This document shows, piece by piece, positions 39,087-46,053 of a DNA stretch of 64,000 nucleotides. The stretch's first letter is position 1; each line of letters opens with the position of its first letter. The stretch spans positions 1 to 64,000 of the forward strand of contig NZ_JBITGZ010000016.1 in the NCBI RefSeq assembly GCF_044457565.1. Reading direction: 5' to 3'. The translations under genes and the position numbers were made by a program. This DNA comes from Kitasatospora sp044457565 (GTDB taxonomy: Bacteria; Actinomycetota; Actinomycetes; Streptomycetales; Streptomycetaceae). The notes below the pieces were generated by a model that was not told where the DNA came from, made no database searches, and worked only from the letters and a program-made list of their open reading frames with translations.

Positions 39087-40180
39087 ACCTCGACGACCTG
39101 CCCGTCCGGGACGAGCTGCGCGGCCAGTCCCCGTACGGAGCACCGCAGTTGGACGTCCCCGTCCTGCTCAACACCAACGAGAACCCGTACCCGCTGCCCG
39201 AGCCGCTGGTGGCCCGGATCGCCGAGCGGGTGGCCGAGGCCGCCCGCGGCCTCAACCGCTACCCCGACCGGGACGCGATCGAGCTGCGCGAGGGCCTGGC
39301 CGCGTACCTGACCCGCACCGCCGGGCACCGCGTGGAGCGCGCGAACGTGTGGGCCGCGAACGGCTCCAACGAGGTGCTCCAGCAGCTGCTGCAGACCTTC
39401 GGCGGCCCCGGCCGCAGCGCGCTCGGCTTCGAGCCCTCCTACTCGATGCACGCCCTGATCTCGCGTGGCACCGGCACCCGGTGGATCTCCGGGCCGCGCC
39501 ACGAGGACTTCACCATCGACGTGGACGCGGCACGCGCGGCCATCGCCGAGCACCGCCCCGACGTGGTGTTCATCTGCTCCCCGAACAACCCGACCGGCAC
39601 CGCCGTCGCCGCCGACACCGTCCTCGCGCTGCACGACGCCGCGCAGGCGGTCAAGCCGACCATGGTGATCGTCGACGAGGCGTACGTGGAGTTCTCCCAC
39701 CGCGCCTCGCTGCTGCCGCTGCTCCAGGGCCGCCCGCACCTGATCGTCACCCGCACGATGTCCAAGGCCTTCGGCGCCGCCGGGCTGCGCCTGGGGTACC
39801 TGGCCGCCGACCCGGCCGTGGTGGACGCGGTGCAGCTGGTCCGCCTGCCGTACCACCTGTCGGCCGTCACCCAGGCCACCGCCCTGGCCTGCCTGGAGCA
39901 CACCGACACCCTGCTCGGCTATGTCGAGCGGCTCAAGTCCGAGCGGGACCGGCTGGTGGACGCGCTGCGCGGCCTCGGCCTGGAGGTCACCGACTCGGAC
40001 TCCAACTTCGTCCAGTTCGGCCGCTTCGCCGACACCCACGCCGTCTGGCAGGCGATCCTCGACCGGGGCGTCCTGGTCCGCGACAACGGCGTCCCCGGAT
40101 GGCTGCGCGTCACCGCCGGCACGCCCGCCGAGAACGACGCCTTCCTCGACGCCGTCCGCACCGCCCTCAAGGAGCTGTAA
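39083..40180 (+). CDS. hisC: histidinol-phosphate aminotransferase
   Basis: PLP enzyme making histidinol phosphate from imidazole-acetol phosphate and glutamate. 365 aa. Seen: L-N-T-N-E-N-P-Y-P at the N terminus, S-P-N-N-P-T-G-T, and the PLP-binding Lys228 in T-M-S-K-A-F-G-A-A-G-L-R-L-G. The start is TTG, overlapping the hisD stop by four bases (TTGA), so translation is coupled. The N terminus is about five residues shorter than the Streptomyces homologue I recall. Confidence 0.95.
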   Translation: MNLDDLPVRDELRGQSPYGAPQLDVPVLLNTNENPYPLPEPLVARIAERVAEAARGLNRYPDRDAIELREGLAAYLTRTAGHRVERANVWAANGSNEVLQQLLQTFGGPGRSALGFEPSYSMHALISRGTGTRWISGPRHEDFTIDVDAARAAIAEHRPDVVFICSPNNPTGTAVAADTVLALHDAAQAVKPTMVIVDEAYVEFSHRASLLPLLQGRPHLIVTRTMSKAFGAAGLRLGYLAADPAVVDAVQLVRLPYHLSAVTQATALACLEHTDTLLGYVERLKSERDRLVDALRGLGLEVTDSDSNFVQFGRFADTHAVWQAILDRGVLVRDNGVPGWLRVTAGTPAENDAFLDAVRTALKEL

Positions 40181-40185
40181 CCCGT

Positions 40186-40779
40186 ATGTCCCGCATCGGC
40201 CGCGTTGAGCGCACCACCAAGGAGACCTCGGTCCTCGTCGAGATCGACCTCGACGGCACCGGCAGGACCGACATCTCCACGGGCGTCGGGTTCTACGACC
40301 ACATGCTCGACCAGCTGGGCCGCCACGGACTCTTCGACCTCACCGTCAAGACCGAGGGCGACCTGCACATCGACACCCACCACACCATCGAGGACACCGC
40401 CCTCGCCCTCGGCGCCGCCTTCCGCCAGGCGCTCGGCGACAAGGTCGGCATCTACCGCTTCGGCAACTGCACCGTCCCGCTGGACGAGTCACTCGCCCAG
40501 GTCACCGTCGACCTCTCCGGCCGCCCGTACCTGGTGCACAGCGAGCCCGAGGGCATGGCGCCGATGATCGGCAGCTACGACACCACGATGACCCGGCACA
40601 TACTGGAGTCCTTCGTCGCCCAGGCCGCCGTCGCGCTGCACGTGCACGTACCGTACGGTCGCAACGCGCACCACATCGTCGAGTGCCAGTTCAAGGCTCT
40701 CGCGCGTGCTCTGCGCTACGCCTCCGAGCGCGACCCGCGCGCGGCGGGCATTCTCCCCTCGACCAAGGGTGCGCTGTGA
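40186..40779 (+). CDS. hisB: imidazoleglycerol-phosphate dehydratase
   Basis: Mn-dependent dehydratase for imidazole-glycerol phosphate. 197 aa, the single-function actinobacterial form without the phosphatase half of E. coli HisB. Seen: Y-D-H-M-L-D-Q-L-G-R-H, D-T-H-H-T-I-E-D-T-A-L-A-L-G and N-A-H-H-I-V-E-C-Q-F-K-A, the duplicated metal-binding motifs. It follows hisC by five bases and overlaps the next small gene by four. Confidence 0.97.
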   Translation: MSRIGRVERTTKETSVLVEIDLDGTGRTDISTGVGFYDHMLDQLGRHGLFDLTVKTEGDLHIDTHHTIEDTALALGAAFRQALGDKVGIYRFGNCTVPLDESLAQVTVDLSGRPYLVHSEPEGMAPMIGSYDTTMTRHILESFVAQAAVALHVHVPYGRNAHHIVECQFKALARALRYASERDPRAAGILPSTKGAL

Positions 40780-40928
40780 GCAAGGCCGCAACACTGCTGA
40801 TCATCGCCGGACTGTTCCTGTCCGGCGGCGTCTACTCGTTCTGGAAGCAGAAGCAGTCCAAGAGCGTGATCGCGGTCCTCGCGATCGGCGCGGTGATGTG
40901 CCTCGTTTCCGGCGTCATGCGCCTCTAG
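40776..40928 (+). CDS. 50-aa membrane protein in the his operon
   Basis: Two hydrophobic helices (A-T-L-L-I-I-A-G-L-F-L near the start, S-V-I-A-V-L-A-I-G-A-V near the end) joined by a basic loop with K-Q-K-Q-S-K. The GTG overlaps the hisB stop as GTGA, and hisH starts 20 bases downstream, so it is translated within the operon. I believe it is conserved at this place in Streptomyces, but its function is unknown. The topology suggests a hairpin with a cytosolic or outside basic loop. Confidence 0.7.
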   Translation: MSKAATLLIIAGLFLSGGVYSFWKQKQSKSVIAVLAIGAVMCLVSGVMRL

Positions 40929-40948
40929 AGACTGGAAGACCAACCCTC

Positions 40949-41584
40949 ATGGGCAAGAACGTCGTAGTCCTCGACTACGGGTCGGGCAACCTCCGCTCCG
41001 CGCAGCGGGCGGTGGAGCGCACCGGCGCCGACGTGACGGTGACCTCCGACTTCAGGACCGCCCTCGACGCGGACGGCCTGCTCGTCCCCGGCGTCGGCGC
41101 CTTCGAGGCCTGCATGCGCGGATTGAAGGGCGTGCGCGGCGACACCATCATCGGCCGCCGACTGGCCGGCGGGCGCCCGGTGCTGGGCATCTGCGTCGGC
41201 ATGCAGATCCTCTTCGAGCGCGGCGTCGAGCACGGCGTCGAGACCGCCGGCTGCGACGAGTGGCCCGGCACGGTCGAGCCGCTGGACGCGCCGATCATCC
41301 CGCACATGGGCTGGAACACCGTCCAGGCGCCCGGGAACAGCCGCCTCTTCGCCGGCCTGGACGCCGACACCCGCTTCTACTTCGTGCACTCCTACGGGGT
41401 GCGCCGGTGGGAGCTCCAGGTGACCAACGAGAAGATCAACGCGCCGCTGGTCAGCTGGGCCACCCACGGGCAGCCCTTCGTCGCGGCCGTCGAGAACGGT
41501 CCGCTCTGGGCCACCCAGTTCCACCCCGAGAAGTCCGGCGACGCCGGCGCCGCACTGCTGACCAACTGGGTCAACACCCTCTGA
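40949..41584 (+). CDS. hisH: imidazole glycerol phosphate synthase, glutaminase subunit
   Basis: Class I glutamine amidotransferase delivering ammonia to HisF. 211 aa. Seen: V-L-D-Y-G-S-G-N-L-R, oxyanion region V-P-G-V-G-A-F, nucleophile Cys82 in L-G-I-C-V-G-M-Q, and His/Glu in Q-F-H-P-E-K-S. hisF, its partner, lies three genes on. There is no clear ribosome binding site beyond a weak GGAAGA, so expression probably depends on operon translation. Confidence 0.96.
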   Translation: MGKNVVVLDYGSGNLRSAQRAVERTGADVTVTSDFRTALDADGLLVPGVGAFEACMRGLKGVRGDTIIGRRLAGGRPVLGICVGMQILFERGVEHGVETAGCDEWPGTVEPLDAPIIPHMGWNTVQAPGNSRLFAGLDADTRFYFVHSYGVRRWELQVTNEKINAPLVSWATHGQPFVAAVENGPLWATQFHPEKSGDAGAALLTNWVNTL

Positions 41585-41603
41585 GCCAGGAGCTTCACTA
41601 CCG

Positions 41604-42326
41604 ATGAGCCGCCTCGAACTCCTCCCCGCCGTCGACGTCCGCGACGGCCAGGCCGTGCGCCTGGTCAAGGGCGCCTCCGGCACCGAGACCTCCTTCGGCG
41701 AGCCGCTCGCCGCCGCCCTGGCCTGGCAGCACGCCGGCGCCGAGTGGCTGCACCTGGTCGACCTCGACGCCGCCTTCGGCACCGGCGACAACCGCGAGCT
41801 GCTGCGCGAGGTCACCGCCGCGCTGGACATCAAGGTCGAACTCTCCGGTGGCATCCGCGACGACGCCTCGCTGGCCGCCGCCCTGGCCACCGGCTGCCGC
41901 CGGGTCAACCTCGGCACCGCCGCGCTGGAGAGCCCCGAGTGGGTCGCCAAGGTCATCGCCGAGCACGGCGACAAGATCGCGGTCGGCCTGGACGTGGTCG
42001 GCACCACCCTGCGCGGACGCGGCTGGACCCGTGACGGCGGCGAGCTCTTCGAGGTGCTCGCCCGCCTGGACTCCGAGGGCTGCGCCCGCTACGTCGTCAC
42101 CGACGTCAACCGGGACGGCACCCTGACCGGCCCCAACCTCCAGCTGCTGCGCGACGTCTGCGCCGCCACCGACCGCCCGGTGGTCGCCTCCGGCGGTGTC
42201 TCCTCGCTCGACGATCTGCGGGCCATCGCCACCCTCGTCCCCGAAGGTGTCGAGGGCGCCATCGTGGGCAAGGCACTCTACGAGCAGAAGTTCACCCTCG
42301 AAGAGGCCCTGGAGGCCGTGTCATGA
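41604..42326 (+). CDS. priA: bifunctional HisA/TrpF isomerase PriA
   Basis: TIM barrel that in actinobacteria isomerises both ProFAR (His pathway) and phosphoribosyl anthranilate (Trp pathway). 240 aa. Seen: L-L-P-A-V-D-V-R-D-G-Q-A-V with Asp11, the strand E-L-S-G-G-I-R, and Y-V-V-T-D-V-N-R-D-G-T-L with Asp167 as the second catalytic acid. The dual role is inferred from the taxon and from the absence of trpF beside trpC, trpB and trpA. The start has CAGGAG upstream. RidA follows with an ATGA overlap. Confidence 0.93.
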   Translation: MSRLELLPAVDVRDGQAVRLVKGASGTETSFGEPLAAALAWQHAGAEWLHLVDLDAAFGTGDNRELLREVTAALDIKVELSGGIRDDASLAAALATGCRRVNLGTAALESPEWVAKVIAEHGDKIAVGLDVVGTTLRGRGWTRDGGELFEVLARLDSEGCARYVVTDVNRDGTLTGPNLQLLRDVCAATDRPVVASGGVSSLDDLRAIATLVPEGVEGAIVGKALYEQKFTLEEALEAVS

Positions 42327-42763
42327 CAGATCGTCAGATCGTCCGCGGCAAGCTCGCCGGATTCTCCCCCTGGGAGGACGACTTCGGCTACTCGCGTGCC
42401 GTGGCGGCGGGGGACCACGTCCATGTGGCGGGTTCCACGGCCTGGGTCGACGGGAAGATCGAGCACGAGGGTGACCCGTACCACCAGACACTCGCCGCCT
42501 TCGGCGTGGGGCTCAGCGCCCTCGCCGCGTACGGTCTGACGGCGGACGACGTGGTCCGCACCCGGATGTACATCACGCACGTGCGCGACGCCGACGAGGT
42601 GGGCCGGGCGCACAAGGCGATCTTCGACACCGCCCGCCCGGTCGCCACCATGGTGGTGGTCGAGGGCCTGATCGACTCCCGGATGATGGTCGAGATCGAA
42701 CTCGACGCCTACCGCGCCGGGCTCGCCAACACCCTGAACTCCCCGGAAGGCACCGCACCATGA
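42323..42763 (+). CDS. RidA-family enamine/imine deaminase
   Basis: 146 aa. The family hydrolyses reactive enamines and imines such as 2-aminoacrylate, protecting PLP enzymes. Seen: F-G-Y-S-R-A-V-A-A-G-D-H-V-H-V-A-G-S and V-R-T-R-M-Y-I-T-H-V with the conserved Arg, then the C-terminal V-E-I-E-L-D-A-Y. It sits between priA and hisF, overlapping both by four bases. This suggests it clears a by-product made by the His enzymes or the PLP enzyme HisC. The true substrate is not known. Confidence 0.88.
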   Translation: MTDRQIVRGKLAGFSPWEDDFGYSRAVAAGDHVHVAGSTAWVDGKIEHEGDPYHQTLAAFGVGLSALAAYGLTADDVVRTRMYITHVRDADEVGRAHKAIFDTARPVATMVVVEGLIDSRMMVEIELDAYRAGLANTLNSPEGTAP

Positions 42764-43530
42764 CGCTCGCCGTACGAGTCATCCCCTGTCTGGACGTGGA
42801 CGCCGGCCGCGTGGTCAAGGGCGTCAACTTCCAGAACCTGCGGGACGCGGGCGACCCGGTCGAGATGGCCAAGCTCTACGACGCCGAGGGCGCCGACGAG
42901 CTGACCTTCCTCGACATCACCGCCTCCTCGGGGGACCGCGAGACCACCTACGACGTCGTCCGCCGCACCGCCGAGCAGGTCTTCATCCCGCTCACGGTCG
43001 GCGGTGGGATCCGCGCCGTCGAGGACGTCGACAAGCTGCTGCGGGCCGGCGCCGACAAGGTCGGCGTCAACACCGCCGCCATCGCCCGCCCGGAGCTGAT
43101 CCGGGAGATCGCCACCCGCTTCGGCCGACAGGTGCTGGTGCTGTCCGTGGACACCCGGCGCTGCCCCGAGGGCACCGAGACGCCCTCCGGCTACGAGGTC
43201 ACCACCCACGGCGGCCGCCGGGGCACCGGCCTGGACGCCGTCGAGTGGGCGGGCCGCGCGGCCGAGCTCGGCGCCGGCGAGATCCTGCTCAACTCGATGG
43301 ATGCCGACGGCACCAAGGACGGCTACGACCTGGAGATGATCCGCGCCGTCCGCAAGAGCGTCGCCGTCCCGGTGATCGCCTCCGGCGGCGCCGGCAAGCT
43401 CGCCGACTTCGCCCCCGCCGTCGAGGCGGGCGCCGACGCGGTGCTCGCCGCCAGCGTCTTCCACTTCGGCGACCTGCGGATCGGCCAGGTCAAGGACGCC
43501 CTGCGCGAGGCCGGACACCCCGTCCGCTGA
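42760..43530 (+). CDS. hisF: imidazole glycerol phosphate synthase, cyclase subunit
   Basis: TIM barrel that cyclises PRFAR with HisH-derived ammonia, giving imidazole-glycerol phosphate and AICAR. 256 aa. Seen: V-I-P-C-L-D-V-D-A-G-R-V-V-K-G with Asp12, V-G-G-G-I-R at a phosphate site, and L-L-N-S-M-D-A-D-G-T-K-D-G. The ATG overlaps the ridA stop. It is the last gene of the main his operon; hisI is about 2 kb away and hisG/hisE are not in this window. Confidence 0.97.
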   Translation: MTLAVRVIPCLDVDAGRVVKGVNFQNLRDAGDPVEMAKLYDAEGADELTFLDITASSGDRETTYDVVRRTAEQVFIPLTVGGGIRAVEDVDKLLRAGADKVGVNTAAIARPELIREIATRFGRQVLVLSVDTRRCPEGTETPSGYEVTTHGGRRGTGLDAVEWAGRAAELGAGEILLNSMDADGTKDGYDLEMIRAVRKSVAVPVIASGGAGKLADFAPAVEAGADAVLAASVFHFGDLRIGQVKDALREAGHPVR

Positions 43531-43537
43531 CGCGCCC

Positions 43538-43588
43538 GTACCGCTGCCCGCCGCCGGAGACCTAGGGCCGGCGCTCGGGCAGCGGTAC
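43538..43588. terminator. hairpin ending the his operon, overlapping the convergent gene
   Basis: Perfect 13-bp stem GTACCGCTGCCCG / CGGGCAGCGGTAC. The loop contains an inner GCCGG/CCGGC. The right arm lies inside the last codons of the minus-strand gene, so the C-terminal sequence of that protein is also terminator sequence. Confidence 0.65.
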
Positions 43589-44212
43589 CGCCCGGGCCAG
43601 CGCCGTGAGCGCCTGCGGCGGGCCCTGGACGTCCACCAGCGACTGCGCCCCGCGCCCGAGCGCCCACAGCACCAACTCGCCCGGCTCACCGGTGACGCGG
43701 ACCGTCGGGGCGTCGCGTCGCGGGCCCTCGGCGAGCTGCCCCTGCGGGTCCCGCAGCTCCAGCCGGACCGGCGCCCGGCCGGCCCCCTCCATCCGGACCG
43801 CCAGCGGCACCCGCCGCCACAGCAGCCGCGCCACGTCGTCCGGCACCGGCTGCGGCTCCCAGCCGGGCACCGCCCGCCGGACGTCCTCGGCGTGCACGAA
43901 GTACTCCAGGGTGTTGCCCAGTTCGTCCAGCCGGCTGGTCCCGAACGGCGACAGCCGCGGCGGCCCGGAGCGGAACAGTCGCAGCAGCTCCTCGTACGGC
44001 CGGGCCGCGAAGTCCGCCTGCACCCGGGCCGTCCACCCGGCCAGCGCCTTGATCCGGATTCCCGCCGCGGCGTCCACCCGCCGCTCCCGCAGCACCAGAT
44101 GCGCGGCCAGATCCCGGGTGGTCCAGCCCGCGCACAGGGTCGGGGCGTCCGGGCCGGCGGCGGCCAGCAGCCGGGCGAGCCGCTCCCGCTCACCCCGGGC
44201 AAGATTCGACAT
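43562..44212 (-). CDS. TIGR03085/maleylpyruvate isomerase-like metal-binding protein
   Basis: 216 aa of the DinB/MDMPI-like four-helix fold. Seen: E-R-E-R-L-A-R-L-L, the actinobacterial hallmark T-L-C-A-G-W-T-T-R-D-L-A-A-H-L-V, and a later Y-F-V-H-A-E-D-V-R-R that supplies metal-binding His/Glu. Some relatives are mycothiol-dependent, but this subgroup is uncharacterised. ATG 44212 rather than 44236 is supported by a -10 element seven bases upstream. It is convergent with hisF, with 31 bases between stops. Confidence 0.83.
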   Translation of the reverse strand: MSNLARGERERLARLLAAAGPDAPTLCAGWTTRDLAAHLVLRERRVDAAAGIRIKALAGWTARVQADFAARPYEELLRLFRSGPPRLSPFGTSRLDELGNTLEYFVHAEDVRRAVPGWEPQPVPDDVARLLWRRVPLAVRMEGAGRAPVRLELRDPQGQLAEGPRRDAPTVRVTGEPGELVLWALGRGAQSLVDVQGPPQALTALARAVPLPERRP

Positions 44213-44219
44213 GCCGCCC

Positions 44220-44225
44220 ACCCTA
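44220..44225 (-). promoter_or_regulatory. -10 element, leaderless start of the TIGR03085-like gene
   Basis: TAGGGT on the minus strand, seven bases before ATG 44212. Confidence 0.4.
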
Positions 44226-44297
44226 CGCCGCGTCACCGGGCCCGCCCCGGACCGCCCCGGCCGACCGCCACCCGCCGGGCGCCGGCCCGGCGTGGCG

Positions 44298-44864
44298 TCA
44301 GCGCAGGTGCCCGGTGAGCTTGGCGGCGCCCGGCTTGTTGCTGATCATCAGCGTGCAGGTGGTGTCCCGGTTGCCCTGCTGGTACGAGCCGAGGTCCGGC
44401 CCGATCGGGTAGCTCTCGTACGGGCCGCCGCTCTGGCGCTTCGCGGTCTCCGCGTACACCGTCCTGCAGCCGTCGCGCAGTGCGGTGCTGATCTGGCTGT
44501 CACTGGTGAGGCCCTCGGGCAGTGTGACGTTCGCGATCGACTCGCCGTCGTGATCGCCCTCGCAGGGCCGGGCCTCGACCTTCGCGAGACTGCGGCTCGC
44601 GCGCGGGTGGTCGAAGCACGTCCCGGTGGCGAAGAACGGGTAGGGCAGGACCTTCGTCGGTGTGGGCGTCGGGGTCGGCGTCGGCGTGGCGGAGGGCGTG
44701 GTGGGCGTCGGCGAGGCCGCCGGCGGCGGGAGGGCCGCCGGGTGGTGCTCGGGCCAGAGGAGGACGGTCGCGACCACACCGAGCAGGACGGCCAGGACGG
44801 CGGCCACGGCGAGGACCAGGCCCCGGGGCGGGCGGGGGGCGGCGGGCGGCTGCTCGGTGGTCAT
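44298..44864 (-). CDS. membrane-anchored septum-formation-like protein
   Basis: 188 aa. A Pro-rich start of 14 residues, one transmembrane helix (about 15-37, L-V-L-A-V-A-A-V-L-A), then a Thr-Pro repeat linker (about 50-72). An extracytoplasmic domain follows with C-F-D-H, P-C-E-G-D-H-D-G-E and a D-G-C-R motif plus a last Cys. The G-T-C-F-D and C-x-G-x-H-x-x-E pattern resembles the actinobacterial Septum_form family. The stop lies 85 bases from the TIGR03085 start. Function is unproven. Confidence 0.65.
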   Translation of the reverse strand: MTTEQPPAAPRPPRGLVLAVAAVLAVLLGVVATVLLWPEHHPAALPPPAASPTPTTPSATPTPTPTPTPTKVLPYPFFATGTCFDHPRASRSLAKVEARPCEGDHDGESIANVTLPEGLTSDSQISTALRDGCRTVYAETAKRQSGGPYESYPIGPDLGSYQQGNRDTTCTLMISNKPGAAKLTGHLR

Positions 44865-44997
44865 GCCCCGAGGATGGCCCACCGGCCCGGTGCCCGGCAG
44901 GCAGTTCGGGCAAAATCCTGCGGGCCCGCCCCCGGGTGCGGGTGGCGGGTCGTGGCATAGGCTGCCCCCCGGCACGACACGTTCCCAGGAGTCATGG

Positions 44998-45468
44998 ATG
45001 CGCGTCGCAATCACCGGGTACCACGGCCTGTCGGGGATCACCGAGATGCTGGTGCGCGGCGACCTCTGGAAGCTGGTCACCACCTACGGGCCGTACGAGC
45101 TGGTCGGCGTCACCTGCGCGGGGGAGGGGCCGGAGAGCTGGTTCGCCCACTGCGTGCTGGACCACGGCGGCAAGCTGGAGATCATCGTCCCGGCCGCCAC
45201 GCCCGCCGTCGGGCGGGCGCAGGACCACCACCGGGCCGCCGGGCCGCGGCTGATGAACGAGGCCAACGCGGTGCACCGGCTGGCGCCCGCGGACCGCGGC
45301 GGTCTCGGGGACGACACCGCCACGGCGCTGGTCGGCATGGTCGACGAGGTGATCGCGGTCTGGGACGGTACGCCCGGCACCCGGCCCGCCAGGGTCGCCG
45401 AACTGGCGCAGCGCGCCGGGCTCCCGGTGCACCGGATCTGGCCCGAGGGCTGCGAGCCGCCCGGGTGA
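44998..45468 (+). CDS. SLOG/LOG-like nucleotide-binding protein
   Basis: 156 aa with a Rossmann-type start M-R-V-A-I-T-G-Y-H-G-L-S-G and T-C-A-G-E-G-P-E-S-W-F-A. These are followed by L-D-H-G-G-K-L-E-I-I-V-P-A and E-V-I-A-V-W-D-G-T. This order matches SLOG-superfamily proteins, predicted to bind nucleotides or nucleotide-derived signals. It stands alone between the His/Trp genes. The promoter -10 TAGGCT (44958-44963) and AGGAG eight bases before ATG 44998 support the start. No effector domain is attached. Confidence 0.6.
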   Translation: MRVAITGYHGLSGITEMLVRGDLWKLVTTYGPYELVGVTCAGEGPESWFAHCVLDHGGKLEIIVPAATPAVGRAQDHHRAAGPRLMNEANAVHRLAPADRGGLGDDTATALVGMVDEVIAVWDGTPGTRPARVAELAQRAGLPVHRIWPEGCEPPG

Positions 45469-45564
45469 GACGTCCGGGTGAGACGTCCGGCCCGGCCGGC
45501 CCCGCCCCGGGCCGCCGGCCGCGCGCGGTGGCGCCGCACCGGCCGGCCGGCCGGGCCCGCCTGT

Positions 45565-45570
45565 CAGAAT
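45565..45570 (+). promoter_or_regulatory. weak -10 element of hisI
   Basis: CAGAAT six bases before ATG 45577. The hexamer lacks the first T of the consensus. A leaderless start is possible. Confidence 0.3.
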
Positions 45571-45576
45571 GGGCCC

Positions 45577-45954
45577 ATGTCCACCACACCCGCCGCCCCC
45601 GGCAGCACCGCCCTGGCCGCCGACATCGCCGCCCGCCTCAAGCGCACCCGGGACGGGCTGCTGCCCGCCGTGGCGCAGCAGTACGACACCGGCGAGGTGC
45701 TGATGCTCGGCTGGATGGACGACGAGGCGCTGCACCGCACCCTCACCACCGGCCGTTGCACCTACTGGAGCCGCAGCCGCAACGAGTACTGGGTCAAGGG
45801 CGACACCTCCGGGCACCTCCAGCTGGTGAAGTCGGTCGCGCTGGACTGCGACGGCGACACCCTGCTGGTACGGGTCGACCAGGTCGGCGCCGCCTGCCAC
45901 ACCGGTGCGCGGACCTGCTTCGACGAGGACGTGCTGCTGCCGGCCGATCGGTAG
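45577..45954 (+). CDS. hisI: phosphoribosyl-AMP cyclohydrolase
   Basis: Third step of histidine synthesis, opening the adenine ring of PR-AMP with Zn and Mg. 125 aa, the single-function form without HisE. Seen: V-L-M-L-G-W-M-D-D-E-A-L, Y-W-S-R-S-R-N-E-Y-W-V-K-G, D-C-D-G-D-T-L-L and A-C-H-T-G-A-R-T-C-F, giving the Asp cluster and the Zn Cys. It is separated from the his operon by three other genes and followed 99 bases later by trpE. Confidence 0.96.
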   Translation: MSTTPAAPGSTALAADIAARLKRTRDGLLPAVAQQYDTGEVLMLGWMDDEALHRTLTTGRCTYWSRSRNEYWVKGDTSGHLQLVKSVALDCDGDTLLVRVDQVGAACHTGARTCFDEDVLLPADR

Positions 45955-46053
45955 TCTGTGCCCGGCGTGCCCCGGCCGCCCCGATCCCCCGTCACCACCC
46001 GCGCCACGCCCCACTCCACGACCTTCCGTCACACACGAACGGTGCCTTCCTCC

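Noticed and set aside
45955..46053. Trp leader peptide and attenuator before trpE
   Set aside because: No short frame with Trp codons and no competing hairpins are visible in the 99 bases.
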